Shown here one piece after another: positions 1-8,160 of a DNA stretch of 50,236 bases. Source of the DNA: an uncultured Lachnospiraceae bacterium (GTDB lineage: Bacteria; Bacillota_A; Clostridia; TANB77; CAG-508); assembly GCA_947165105.1 (NCBI GenBank), contig CAMUZC010000004.1, forward strand, positions 1-50,236. Reading direction: 5' to 3'. Under the pieces are notes generated by a model. The model worked only from the letters and a program-made list of their open reading frames with translations. It made no database searches and was not told where the DNA came from. The position numbers and the translations under genes were made by a program. Numbering within the stretch: the stretch's first letter is position 1; the number at the start of each line of letters is the position of its first letter.

Positions 1-416
1 CCTTTGCAAATATTATCAAATGTGATTACATATGCTTCTTGGTTAGTGTTTGGATTTCTACTGATATCACCAATTGATAGTATTCCGACTATTTTGCCAT
101 TATCTAAAATCGGTAGTCTTCTTACTTGATTTTTTGACATTATTTCTTGTGCTTTATCTAATTGGTCATTTGAATCACAACACCATACATCTGTTGACAT
201 TATTTCACTTGCTGGTGTTGTTTTTGCATTTTTATTTGTGCACACAGTTCTTAATAAAATGTCTCTGTCAGTAATTATTCCTACAACTTTTTGATTTTCA
301 TCGCATACAGGGATACATCCTATTTTATGTTCTGCCATTAGGTTAGCACAATCACATACTGATGTTCCAGGATTTACCCATAATACATCATGACACATAC
401 ATTCATTAACTTTCAT
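1..416 (-). CDS. CBS-domain pair protein (3' end beyond window)
   Basis: I translated this from the ATG at 416, which is preceded by a good GGAGG. The visible 138 residues form two CBS motifs: a first with the core IGCIPVCDENQKVVGIITDRD and a second ending in RRLPILDNGKIVGILSIGD. Paired CBS domains (a Bateman module) usually bind adenine nucleotides and sense energy state. The reading frame runs off the window, so a C-terminal effector domain cannot be excluded, but the layout matches small stand-alone two-CBS proteins of Firmicutes. The gene lies 130 bases downstream of a spore-coat-like gene and is separated from it by a hairpin. Family assignment is firm; ligand and role are unknown. Confidence 0.9.
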   Translation of the reverse strand, partial: MKVNECMCHDVLWVNPGTSVCDCANLMAEHKIGCIPVCDENQKVVGIITDRDILLRTVCTNKNAKTTPASEIMSTDVWCCDSNDQLDKAQEIMSKNQVRRLPILDNGKIVGILSIGDISRNPNTNQEAYVITFDNICK

Positions 417-442
417 TGTGTTTCCTCCTTTATAATTTAAAA

Positions 443-475
443 ATTGTGTTCAAATTTAATTGAACACAATTCTAT
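443..475 (-). terminator. Inverted repeat between the hypothetical gene and the CBS gene
   Basis: Two 11-base arms (443-453 and 460-470) are perfectly complementary around a 6-base AT spacer. On the minus strand the second arm is followed by a short T run, so it reads as a weak intrinsic terminator for the gene at 547-1308. It lies so close to the CBS gene's ribosome-binding site that it could instead be an operator or attenuator. Confidence 0.5.
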
Positions 476-546
476 TTTTCCATTTTTATTTTTTTATATG
501 CAAAATTAAAATAATATCACGTTTTAAATTTCAACAATCAATTTAA

Positions 547-1308
547 CTACCATTCATAATCATCATATCTTGGCATTGGTGGTCTTGGTCTTATTTGCCC
601 AGGTCCAAACCCAGGTCCTCCAGGCATTGGTGGACGTGGTCCTACCGGTCCTGGCCTAAATGGTGGTCTGTTAGGTCTTGGTCTACCAGGTCTTATTATT
701 CTGTTTAGTATTAATATACGTATTAAATCGCGTAATAATCTGTTTCTTCTTCTTGGTAAAGGAGAGCGCATTTCTCCTTCTTCTGATTCTATGGATCTAT
801 CATGATTTACATTAATTGAATCATTTTGTTTTGAACTTGTTAAAGTGCTTTTATTTGATGAATTTGAAATTTTGCTTACACTGTTTAAGTTTGAAGTATT
901 CCCTCTAGTTTCTCTATTTTCCTTCAAATTTTGCATTTTTTCTTGTGCAGATATTGCCATAGTTTCATCAGCTTCTCTGGTTCCAATGTTTAGATTAATT
1001 ACGTTTTGCACTTCTACTCTATTTACAACATTATCATAAATATCATCTGTCATCTGTTCAATTAAATATTCTGTGACAGGCTCTGTATTGTTATCACACA
1101 TTCTGCAAACCATTGGATTAATCAGTTTGTATATTTCAGGATACATGTGTTCAACATTTGAAGTAGCAGTATCTCTGTAACTAATATTATTATAGTCCAT
1201 ATCGCTATAATTCATTCCATAATTACAATTGCTGCAATATGTATTTTCATTTGTATTAGAGTAACCCAAGACACTTCTCATGTAATCTTCATAATCGTTA
1301 TAATACAT
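547..1308 (-). CDS. Hypothetical protein, spore-coat-like, with Pro/Gly/Arg-rich tail
   Basis: 253 residues; function not recognised. The N-terminus is rich in Tyr, Asn and Asp with two CxxC pairs (CSNC near 25, CRMC near 70). Residues about 55-95 (core YPEIYKLINPMVCRMC then an acidic helix) resemble a short domain I associate with small spore-related proteins of Clostridia. The middle is polar and low-complexity (Ser/Asn). Residues about 185-253 are basic and then Pro/Gly/Arg-rich with repeated RPxPP and PGPxGP units. No signal peptide or membrane segment is seen. Composition and the tandem proline-glycine tail suggest a structural coat or exosporium protein, but this is inference. Its SD (AGGAGG) can be sequestered by an upstream stem. 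Confidence 0.6.
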   Translation of the reverse strand: MYYNDYEDYMRSVLGYSNTNENTYCSNCNYGMNYSDMDYNNISYRDTATSNVEHMYPEIYKLINPMVCRMCDNNTEPVTEYLIEQMTDDIYDNVVNRVEVQNVINLNIGTREADETMAISAQEKMQNLKENRETRGNTSNLNSVSKISNSSNKSTLTSSKQNDSINVNHDRSIESEEGEMRSPLPRRRNRLLRDLIRILILNRIIRPGRPRPNRPPFRPGPVGPRPPMPGGPGFGPGQIRPRPPMPRYDDYEW

Positions 1309-1310
1309 AA

Positions 1311-1359
1311 AAATACCTCCTAATTATATTATTTTATATAATATGCTTACGAGGTATTT
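1311..1359 (-). promoter_or_regulatory. Stem that would mask the ribosome-binding site of the hypothetical gene
   Basis: On the minus strand an AAATACCTC arm (1359-1351) pairs perfectly with GAGGTATTT (1319-1311). The second arm contains part of the AGGAGG Shine-Dalgarno of the gene starting at 1308. An mRNA reading through from murD would fold the SD into a stem; a transcript starting inside the AT-rich loop (TATATAAAATAATAT) would leave it free. Confidence 0.4.
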
Positions 1360-1371
1360 TTTGACACTTAT

Positions 1372-2868
1372 TTATGAAATTGATTGTTTTAATGCATTTT
1401 CCGTTTCCAAATTAAATACTAATGTTTTAAATTTTTCTCCCCTTTCAGCGAAATTTTTGTACATATCAAAACTTGCGCTTGCCGGTGAAAATAACACTAT
1501 TTCATTTTTGCTTACAACTTCATTGGCTTTTTTTACACACTCTTCCAGCGTGTTACATCTATATATTGGCAATTCTACTTTTTTAGCAGAATTGGTAGAA
1601 CCTGCAGGATTTAAATTTGCATTTGCTTTCATTTCTTCATAGTCTTTTTCAATTTGTTCATTTACAGCTTTTTCAATTTTATCTGCTGTTGGTCCTATTA
1701 AAATTAATTTACTTACTTTTTGAATAATAGGTTTAGCTAAGCATTGATAATCTAGATTTTTATCATATCCACCCGCTATAAGAACAGCTTTTTCTTTAAA
1801 TGCATTTAGTCCCGCTATTGTTCTTGTTGGGCTTGTTCCAATAGAATCGTTATACCATCTAATTCCATTAATATTTCTAACCAATTCAAGTCTGTGCTCA
1901 ACGCCTTTGAATTTTGTTATAGCTCTTAATTGTGAATATGGATCTGCTAAATCTTCTGTTGCAGCTATTGCAGCACATATATTTTCATAATTATGCATTC
2001 CATGAATTGAAATTGCATCATCTATTGTCATTATATGCATACGTACTCCGTCAACACATGATTTTATTACTCCATTATCATATATAACTCCATTATCCAT
2101 TCTATTTTTACTACTGAAAAATCTCACTTTTCCAGATGCTTCTGATGAAAAGTATCTAGTTACATCATTATCATAGTTTAATACTACTTTACCGTTTTCA
2201 TCTTGAAACTTAAATATATTCTTTTTACAGTCTATATATTCTTCATAATTTGTATGTATATCTAGATGATTAGGCGAAACATTAGTTATTACAGCTATTT
2301 CTGGAGATGTTTGTATTCCCATTAATTGAAAACTGCTTAATTCAAGAACCGTAACACATTCTGGTTTCATTTCTTTCAGCTTAGTAAATAGTGGTGTACC
2401 TATATTTCCTCCCAGATAACATTCATATCCTTTTTCTTTCAAAATCTCATATATCAAGCTTGCAGTTGTTGTTTTTCCGTCGCTTCCTGTAACCCCTATA
2501 ACTTTACCAGGACACATTTCCATTACCAGCTCTATTTCAGATGTTATAATAGCACCACGTATACCCTCTGCTTTTAATTCAGGAATATCTGGTCTGCAAG
2601 TTGGTGATCTTAATATTAGGTCGAATCCTATTAAACTTATAAGATTGTGCTCTCCAAACGAAAAATTTATACAACGTGCTGTTATCTTATCTAACACTTC
2701 TTTGTCTATTTCGTCTATGTTTCTTTTGTCAAATACAGTAACCTTTGCCCCTTTATCTGTGAAGTAATCTATTAGTGGCAAATTACTTACTCCTAGTCCA
2801 ATTAATGCTACTTTTTTATTATAAATATATCTTTCGAATTCTTGCAATTTTTCATTCACAAACATCAT
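1372..2868 (-). CDS. murD: UDP-N-acetylmuramoyl-L-alanine--D-glutamate ligase
   Basis: Cytoplasmic ligase that adds D-glutamate to UDP-MurNAc-L-Ala in peptidoglycan precursor synthesis. Visible marks are an N-terminal Rossmann-like UDP-binding region (VALIGLGVSNLP, about 20-31), the Mur ligase ATP loop GVTGSDGKTTT at 125-135, the TNVSPNHLDIH segment, and the C-terminal Mur ligase domain beginning near GVEHRLELV. At 498 residues it is longer than the usual ~450. Most of the excess is a low-complexity insertion near residues 400-430 (KANANLNPAGSTNSAKK), apparently a surface loop in the C-terminal domain. Start at 2868 is preceded by GGAGGAGA. No other mur or division genes adjoin it. Confidence 0.95.
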   Translation of the reverse strand: MMFVNEKLQEFERYIYNKKVALIGLGVSNLPLIDYFTDKGAKVTVFDKRNIDEIDKEVLDKITARCINFSFGEHNLISLIGFDLILRSPTCRPDIPELKAEGIRGAIITSEIELVMEMCPGKVIGVTGSDGKTTTASLIYEILKEKGYECYLGGNIGTPLFTKLKEMKPECVTVLELSSFQLMGIQTSPEIAVITNVSPNHLDIHTNYEEYIDCKKNIFKFQDENGKVVLNYDNDVTRYFSSEASGKVRFFSSKNRMDNGVIYDNGVIKSCVDGVRMHIMTIDDAISIHGMHNYENICAAIAATEDLADPYSQLRAITKFKGVEHRLELVRNINGIRWYNDSIGTSPTRTIAGLNAFKEKAVLIAGGYDKNLDYQCLAKPIIQKVSKLILIGPTADKIEKAVNEQIEKDYEEMKANANLNPAGSTNSAKKVELPIYRCNTLEECVKKANEVVSKNEIVLFSPASASFDMYKNFAERGEKFKTLVFNLETENALKQSIS

Positions 2869-3022
2869 AATGTCTCCTCCTTGCTTTTCGAACTAGTCAA
2901 TTTCGTTTTATGTAGTACATCGGCAATTATATAATAATTTATTATATAGTGCAACATTTTTTAATTTATTTCTTTTAAAACTTTGCGACATTAATTGGTG
3001 TTTTGGTATGTTTTTTTATGTT

Positions 3023-3592
3023 TTATTTGTTTTTCAAACCTTTTACAGCATAATTACTAAACTCTTTGTATAATTCTTGTATGTCTATCTCTTCTCCTGT
3101 TTTTAATCTATATAATAAACCTGAACATGTAAATCCAAATATTCCTGACGCAATTACTTCAGGGTTACCTTTATTTATTTCACCTTTTTCTATTCCTTCT
3201 CTCACAATATCTTCTAGTATTTTTATATAGTCGTATACAAATTCTCTACATCTGATATTACGTTCCTCTTTTCCCCACATTTGGCTTATAACAAGGGTTA
3301 TTAAATTTTCATATTTCACAATAATTTTAATTTGAATTAAAATTACAGCTTTTATCATATCTATTGTGTTCGTGTATTTTGATGTTTTAATTTCGATGCT
3401 GTTTTTTAGTAAGTTCATTCCTTCTTCAACTAGAAAATAAAATATTTCTTCTTTACTTGTGAAATGATAGTATAATGTACCTTTTGCTATTCCTACTACC
3501 GACGTAATTTCTTCTACACTTGTACCATCGTATCCTTTTTGAGCAAACAATTCCATTGCAGCTTCAAATATTTTTCTTTTTGTTCTATTCAT
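3023..3592 (-). CDS. TetR/AcrR-family transcriptional regulator
   Basis: 189-residue one-component repressor. The N-terminal helix-turn-helix is clear (IFEAAMELFAQKGYDGTSVEEI, then VVGIAKGTLYYHF). The C-terminal two thirds form the variable ligand-binding domain. The frame stays open upstream to 3730, but that extension runs into the 3' end of RNase P RNA and through its terminator, so I reject it. The ATG at 3592 has an AAAAAGG upstream, and a promoter lies at 3627-3655. No efflux pump or obvious target gene is adjacent, so the regulon is unknown; autoregulation is likely by family habit. Confidence 0.85.
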   Translation of the reverse strand: MNRTKRKIFEAAMELFAQKGYDGTSVEEITSVVGIAKGTLYYHFTSKEEIFYFLVEEGMNLLKNSIEIKTSKYTNTIDMIKAVILIQIKIIVKYENLITLVISQMWGKEERNIRCREFVYDYIKILEDIVREGIEKGEINKGNPEVIASGIFGFTCSGLLYRLKTGEEIDIQELYKEFSNYAVKGLKNK

Positions 3593-3626
3593 TGGTTTAT
3601 CCATCCTTTTTGTTTTTGTTACGGTT

Positions 3627-3655
3627 ATTTTACTATAAACATTTAATAATTGCAA
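3627..3655 (-). promoter_or_regulatory. Sigma-A-type promoter of the TetR gene
   Basis: On the minus strand TTGCAA (3655-3650), a 17-base spacer and TAAAAT (3632-3627). It sits directly after the rnpB terminator and 35 bases before the chosen start, supporting a separate transcription unit. Confidence 0.55.
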
Positions 3656-3682
3656 TAAAAAAAGAAGCTTTAAAGCTTCTAA
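3656..3682 (-). terminator. Intrinsic terminator of rnpB
   Basis: Perfect palindrome AGAAGCTTTAAAGCTTCT (3680-3663) followed on the minus strand by a run of T. It lies about ten bases after the RNase P RNA 3' end. Confidence 0.8.
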
Positions 3683-3690
3683 AAAATAAT

Positions 3691-4047
3691 AGTGTAAATC
3701 TGTAAGCCGGGTTCTGTCTTGAATAGTCATTTATCTAGTACATATATTACTATATGCCTCAAGCCACCTCAGTTAGAAGATGACGAGCAGTCTTATCCTT
3801 CTGTTCGGGTGTTGCTCCAGATGGGGTTTACACTGACCCAGTATGTCACCATACCAGCGGTGAGCTCTTACCTCGCCTTTTCATCCTTACCATGTCGGAG
3901 TGAACTCCGATACGGCGGTTATTTTCTGTTGCACTTTCCTTAAGGTCTCCCTCACTGGACGTTATCCAGCATCATTGCTCTATGGAGCCCGGACTTTCCT
4001 CGTACGCTTCCTTTCGGAATTGCTATACGCGACTATTTAATTTACTC
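3691..4047 (-). ncRNA. rnpB: RNase P RNA (M1 RNA), type-A-like core
   Basis: Catalytic RNA that removes 5' leaders from pre-tRNAs. On the minus strand the universally conserved stretches appear in order: GAGGAAAGTCCGGGCTCC near the 5' end, AGTGCAACAGAAAATAACCG, the GTAAACCCCATCTGGAGCAA region, and near the 3' end GACAGAACCCGGCTTACA. The ends are set by a P1 helix pairing GTAAAT (4045-4040) with ATTTAC (3699-3694), agreeing with a promoter whose start would fall near 4048. The CCTTAAGGAAAGTGCAACAGAAA arrangement looks like ancestral type A, as in most Clostridia, rather than the Bacillus B type; I did not fold the whole molecule. Confidence 0.95.
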
Positions 4048-4055
4048 TATTGTTT

Positions 4056-4084
4056 ATTGTACCTTGTTTTAAGGAATTTGTCAA
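4056..4084 (-). promoter_or_regulatory. Strong sigma-A promoter of rnpB
   Basis: Minus-strand TTGACA (4084-4079), 17-base spacer, TACAAT (4061-4056). The predicted start, about 7-9 bases downstream, coincides with the 5' end of the RNase P RNA. Confidence 0.85.
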
Positions 4085-4187
4085 ACAGTATAACATAAAT
4101 ATTAAAATTTCTGATGCTCAATATTGCAATATGTTGTATAATATGATTAAATACTAATCTAACATTGTTTGTAGGAGGTTATTTTAT

Positions 4188-5072
4188 ATGAGATTGAAAT
4201 ATGTTATAAAAGACGATGAACATTTTGATAATATAAAAGAAGTTTTAAAATCAAAGTTTGAAATTTCTGACAGATTACTTCTTAAGTTAAAGAAAAATAA
4301 TTTAATATTTTTAAATGGTTCTATAGAAAATATAAAATCACCTGTAAATTCAAACGACATTGTCGAAATTTCTTTAGATTATGATGAAGACAACACTAAT
4401 ATTGTTCCAACGAAAATGGACTTAAATATTGTTTTTGAGGATGATTGGCTATTGATTATAAATAAACCTGCAGGCCACCCTATTCACCCATCAATGCTTC
4501 ATTATGAGGATAGTATTTCAAATGGCGTTAAATATTATTTTGATACTATTAATCTTCATAAAAAAATTAGACCTGTTAATCGTCTAGATAAAGATACCTC
4601 AGGAATCGTTATTTTTGCAAAAAATGAATATGTTCAAGAGTGTCTGGTTCGTCAAATGAAAGAAAATAAATTTATTAAAGAATACATCGCTATATGTGAG
4701 GGGAAATTCGAGCCATTAAGTGGAACTATTACTGCTCCAATTAGTCGAAAAGATGGCAGTATTATTGAAAGATGCGTAGATGAGAATGGAGATTATGCTG
4801 TAACTCACTATGATGTTATCAAATCTAATTCAGAAATATCAGCCGTGCATCTTATTTTACAAACTGGACGTACTCATCAAATACGTGTCCATATGGCTTA
4901 TATTAATCATCCTATTGTGGGAGACACTTTATACGGCACTCCTTCTACATTGATTAATAGACAAGCTTTGCATAGTTCCTCTGTTAACTTTTTTCATCCT
5001 ATTACTCATCAAAAAATGACATTTACAGCTCCATTATTTGATGATATGAATACATTGTTTTCTAGTATATAA
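4188..5072 (+). CDS. RluA/RluD-family RNA pseudouridine synthase
   Basis: 294 residues. It isomerises uridine to pseudouridine, probably in 23S rRNA. The N-terminal ~65 residues form an S4-like RNA-binding segment (LLLKLKKNNLIFLNG). The catalytic domain has the family motif RPVNRLDKDTSG with catalytic Asp134 and the later GRTHQIRVHM block. Length fits the RluD group. The start is set by TAGGAGG nine bases upstream. It is a single-gene unit divergent from rnpB and convergent with the M23 peptidase, with a shared hairpin terminator. The modification site cannot be told from sequence alone. Confidence 0.9.
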   Translation: MRLKYVIKDDEHFDNIKEVLKSKFEISDRLLLKLKKNNLIFLNGSIENIKSPVNSNDIVEISLDYDEDNTNIVPTKMDLNIVFEDDWLLIINKPAGHPIHPSMLHYEDSISNGVKYYFDTINLHKKIRPVNRLDKDTSGIVIFAKNEYVQECLVRQMKENKFIKEYIAICEGKFEPLSGTITAPISRKDGSIIERCVDENGDYAVTHYDVIKSNSEISAVHLILQTGRTHQIRVHMAYINHPIVGDTLYGTPSTLINRQALHSSSVNFFHPITHQKMTFTAPLFDDMNTLFSSI

Positions 5073-5077
5073 AAATT

Positions 5078-5108
5078 AAAACGCTAAGAATTTAATCTTA
5101 GCGTTTTT
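5078..5108. terminator. Bidirectional terminator between convergent genes
   Basis: AACGCTAAGA and TCTTAGCGTT arms around a short loop, with a T run on the plus side and A-rich sequence on the other, placed between the stops at 5072 and 5111. Confidence 0.8.
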
Positions 5109-5110
5109 TA

Positions 5111-6892
5111 TTAATTACGTTTTCTACTTCCTAAATCATACATTACATTTCTGAAGAATTCTATATCATCATTATCTAATTTACCATCTTCATTCAAATC
5201 GAATGTATCCTCATAAACTGCATTTTGAATTTTTAATTTTAATAAATTGAAATCATAAACATCAACTTTATTGTCTGAATTTATATCACATTTCAATATT
5301 TTTTTATCGTCTTCTAATGTAACTCCTGCTGATTTGTCAGCATAGTATGATAAGATTATTGAAGCATCTACTGCATCAACTATTCCATCTTCATTAACAT
5401 CTGCTTTATCAATATTCTTCTTGTCAATTTCATCTAACTCTTCATTTGATATTCTACACGCATATATTCTTAAAGCTCTTGAAGCATCTGATCCGTCTAC
5501 TACGCCATCTCCATTGATATCACCTTTACCATTGTTTATGATAGCTGAAAATGTATGCTTTAATTCACATTTATATAATTTACCTATTGTCAAATTCTTA
5601 AATTTACAATCGACTTCAATTTTCTTATTTTCTTTATCTAAAACTGTTCCTGTACAATCGATATACATCATACCTTCTGTAAATATATCGAATTCATTAT
5701 TATAAATTTTGTACATTAATTTTTTTCCGTCATCACTTATTCCAGCATAGCTTGCAGTTTTAACCTCGTTTTGAACTCTTACTGTAACTGTTGGTTCAGC
5801 ATTACCTAATGTAACAGGCTTGTCAAAATAAATGTTTATTTGTCTGTATTTAAAATATCTTTGGAATGTTACTTTTTCTCTCTTTGCTGCAACATATTTA
5901 ATTTCTGGTTGTGGTTTTGCAATAATTTCTACATCAAAAGTAACTTTCTGCCCTGCATACTCAACTACCACTGTATTTTTTCCAACTTTCTTATTGTTGA
6001 AACCTGAAACTTTAACATTGTTATTAGGTAAATTTATATTTTCTATTATTCCGGTATTATATCTAACTGATAATTTTGCTCCAGCAAGATTTAAATTCTC
6101 TGTTCCTTCATAGTACTTAGTTTTAGATGGCTTTGTAACAGTAATTTGTCTAACAACTTTTGGTGATGATCCTATATAATCTTTTGGATCAAGGTTAGAA
6201 GTTGAATTTGCATATTGAAATCTGTGGTAGCCTCCGCCCCACGCTGTATTTATAGTTACCTCTTTTGATTTTCTTATTTCAAAATGTAAATGCATATGAC
6301 CAGAATCTCCTGAGCTACCCATTGTTGCGATTTCTTGGCCAGCTGTAACTTTATTTCCTTTTGAAACTTTAAAAGTTCCACCTTTTAAATGGGCATATAA
6401 GAAACATCTTCCTGTTGTAGGCTCTTGAATTACAATATAGTTTCCGTATCCTCCACCATCGTTTAATCCGGCTGTTGTTCTTCTTTGATTTCTATCAGGA
6501 TAATTAGTACTTGGATTTCCTCCGTATTCAGCACTTGTTGCAATTACTGTACCATTACAAACTGACACTACTTTATATGTATGACCATTTATACCTGTTA
6601 TATCCATTCCGTTATGTGATTCGCATTTTGCATAATACGCTTTTTCATTTGGCCATAATTTATTATTAACTTTATATTCTCTTCCTGATTTACCATCTTT
6701 CACAGGAGCTTGCCCTGCTATTCCATAGTATTCATAGTCCATGTAAGTTTCATTTGCATTATCTCCACCAATTGGCCATCTATATGCAGGTACTGACGCT
6801 GCTTTTACTTGGTTTATATTTTTAAACAAAAATAAGCATATTATAAATAATATACTGATTAGAATTTTGTTTCTTAATTTTATATTTTTCAT
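5111..6892 (-). CDS. Secreted M23 (LytM-type) peptidase with Ig-like domain and dockerin-like Ca-binding repeats
   Basis: 593 residues. A signal peptide (hydrophobic 10-25, cleavage likely after VKAAS) is followed by an M23 metallopeptidase domain about 85-215. Its zinc-site residues are visible: H93xxxD97 (HNGMD), H168 (LYAHL) and H201xH203 (GHMHLHFE), so it should be active against peptidoglycan cross-bridges. About 245-325 is a Big_3-like bacterial Ig fold (ITVTKPSKTKYYEG ... VEYAGQKVTFDVEI). An unassigned beta-rich region follows. The C-terminus (455-593) has four EF-hand/dockerin-like loops (DINGDGVVDGSDA, DVNEDGIVDAVDA, DINSDNKVDVYDF, DLNEDGKLDNDDI). A start at 6892 follows AAGGAGGA. 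The combination suggests calcium-dependent assembly or folding at the cell surface; no cohesin or scaffoldin gene is visible nearby. Confidence 0.85.
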   Translation of the reverse strand: MKNIKLRNKILISILFIICLFLFKNINQVKAASVPAYRWPIGGDNANETYMDYEYYGIAGQAPVKDGKSGREYKVNNKLWPNEKAYYAKCESHNGMDITGINGHTYKVVSVCNGTVIATSAEYGGNPSTNYPDRNQRRTTAGLNDGGGYGNYIVIQEPTTGRCFLYAHLKGGTFKVSKGNKVTAGQEIATMGSSGDSGHMHLHFEIRKSKEVTINTAWGGGYHRFQYANSTSNLDPKDYIGSSPKVVRQITVTKPSKTKYYEGTENLNLAGAKLSVRYNTGIIENINLPNNNVKVSGFNNKKVGKNTVVVEYAGQKVTFDVEIIAKPQPEIKYVAAKREKVTFQRYFKYRQINIYFDKPVTLGNAEPTVTVRVQNEVKTASYAGISDDGKKLMYKIYNNEFDIFTEGMMYIDCTGTVLDKENKKIEVDCKFKNLTIGKLYKCELKHTFSAIINNGKGDINGDGVVDGSDASRALRIYACRISNEELDEIDKKNIDKADVNEDGIVDAVDASIILSYYADKSAGVTLEDDKKILKCDINSDNKVDVYDFNLLKLKIQNAVYEDTFDLNEDGKLDNDDIEFFRNVMYDLGSRKRN

Positions 6893-7003
6893 TAAACATC
6901 CTCCTTAAAATTAGAGACTTTTTTCTAGTGTTTTAATACTTTATAATTATAGCATATTTTTCCAATTATGTCAATTGTACTAATTAGATTTACAGAGTAA
7001 CCC

Positions 7004-7060
7004 ACTTAATTAAAATAAGACACAGTCAATATATTGAACTGCATCTTATTTTTATTAAGT
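7004..7060 (-). terminator. Long hairpin terminator downstream of fba
   Basis: Arms 7004-7020 and 7044-7060 pair with one mismatch, with a further CAATATATTG inner palindrome. It lies 14 bases past the fba stop. Confidence 0.65.
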
Positions 7061-7073
7061 TTAATGGTCTTCT

Positions 7074-8024
<951 letters not shown>

Positions 8025-8053
8025 TTATAATTATATTATTTCTAACTTTTTTT

Positions 8054-8082
8054 ATTTTATGTTTGAATTGTTTTTTTGTCAA
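8054..8082 (-). promoter_or_regulatory. Sigma-A promoter of fba
   Basis: Minus-strand TTGACA (8082-8077), 17-base spacer, TAAAAT (8059-8054), about 50 bases before the fba start. Confidence 0.8.
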
Positions 8083-8113
8083 GTACAAACAGGAATAGAG
8101 AATATATTAATGA

Positions 8114-8146
8114 AATAAGCTGCTGAAATAATCAGCAGCTTATTTA
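8114..8146 (-). terminator. Hairpin terminator downstream of the beta-CASP gene
   Basis: AATAAGCTGCTGA and its complement flank a 4-7-base loop just past the stop at 8161; the T run is short. It could also stop transcription entering from the other side. Confidence 0.6.
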
Positions 8147-8160
8147 TCACACTCCTATTT

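Noticed and set aside
3593..3730. N-terminal extension of the TetR regulator to an ATG at 3730
   Set aside because: It would be encoded by the 3' end of RNase P RNA and its terminator; a promoter, SD and ATG at 3592 explain the gene.
3719..3943. Plus-strand open frame inside rnpB
   Set aside because: It is antisense to the conserved RNase P RNA core and has no coding features.
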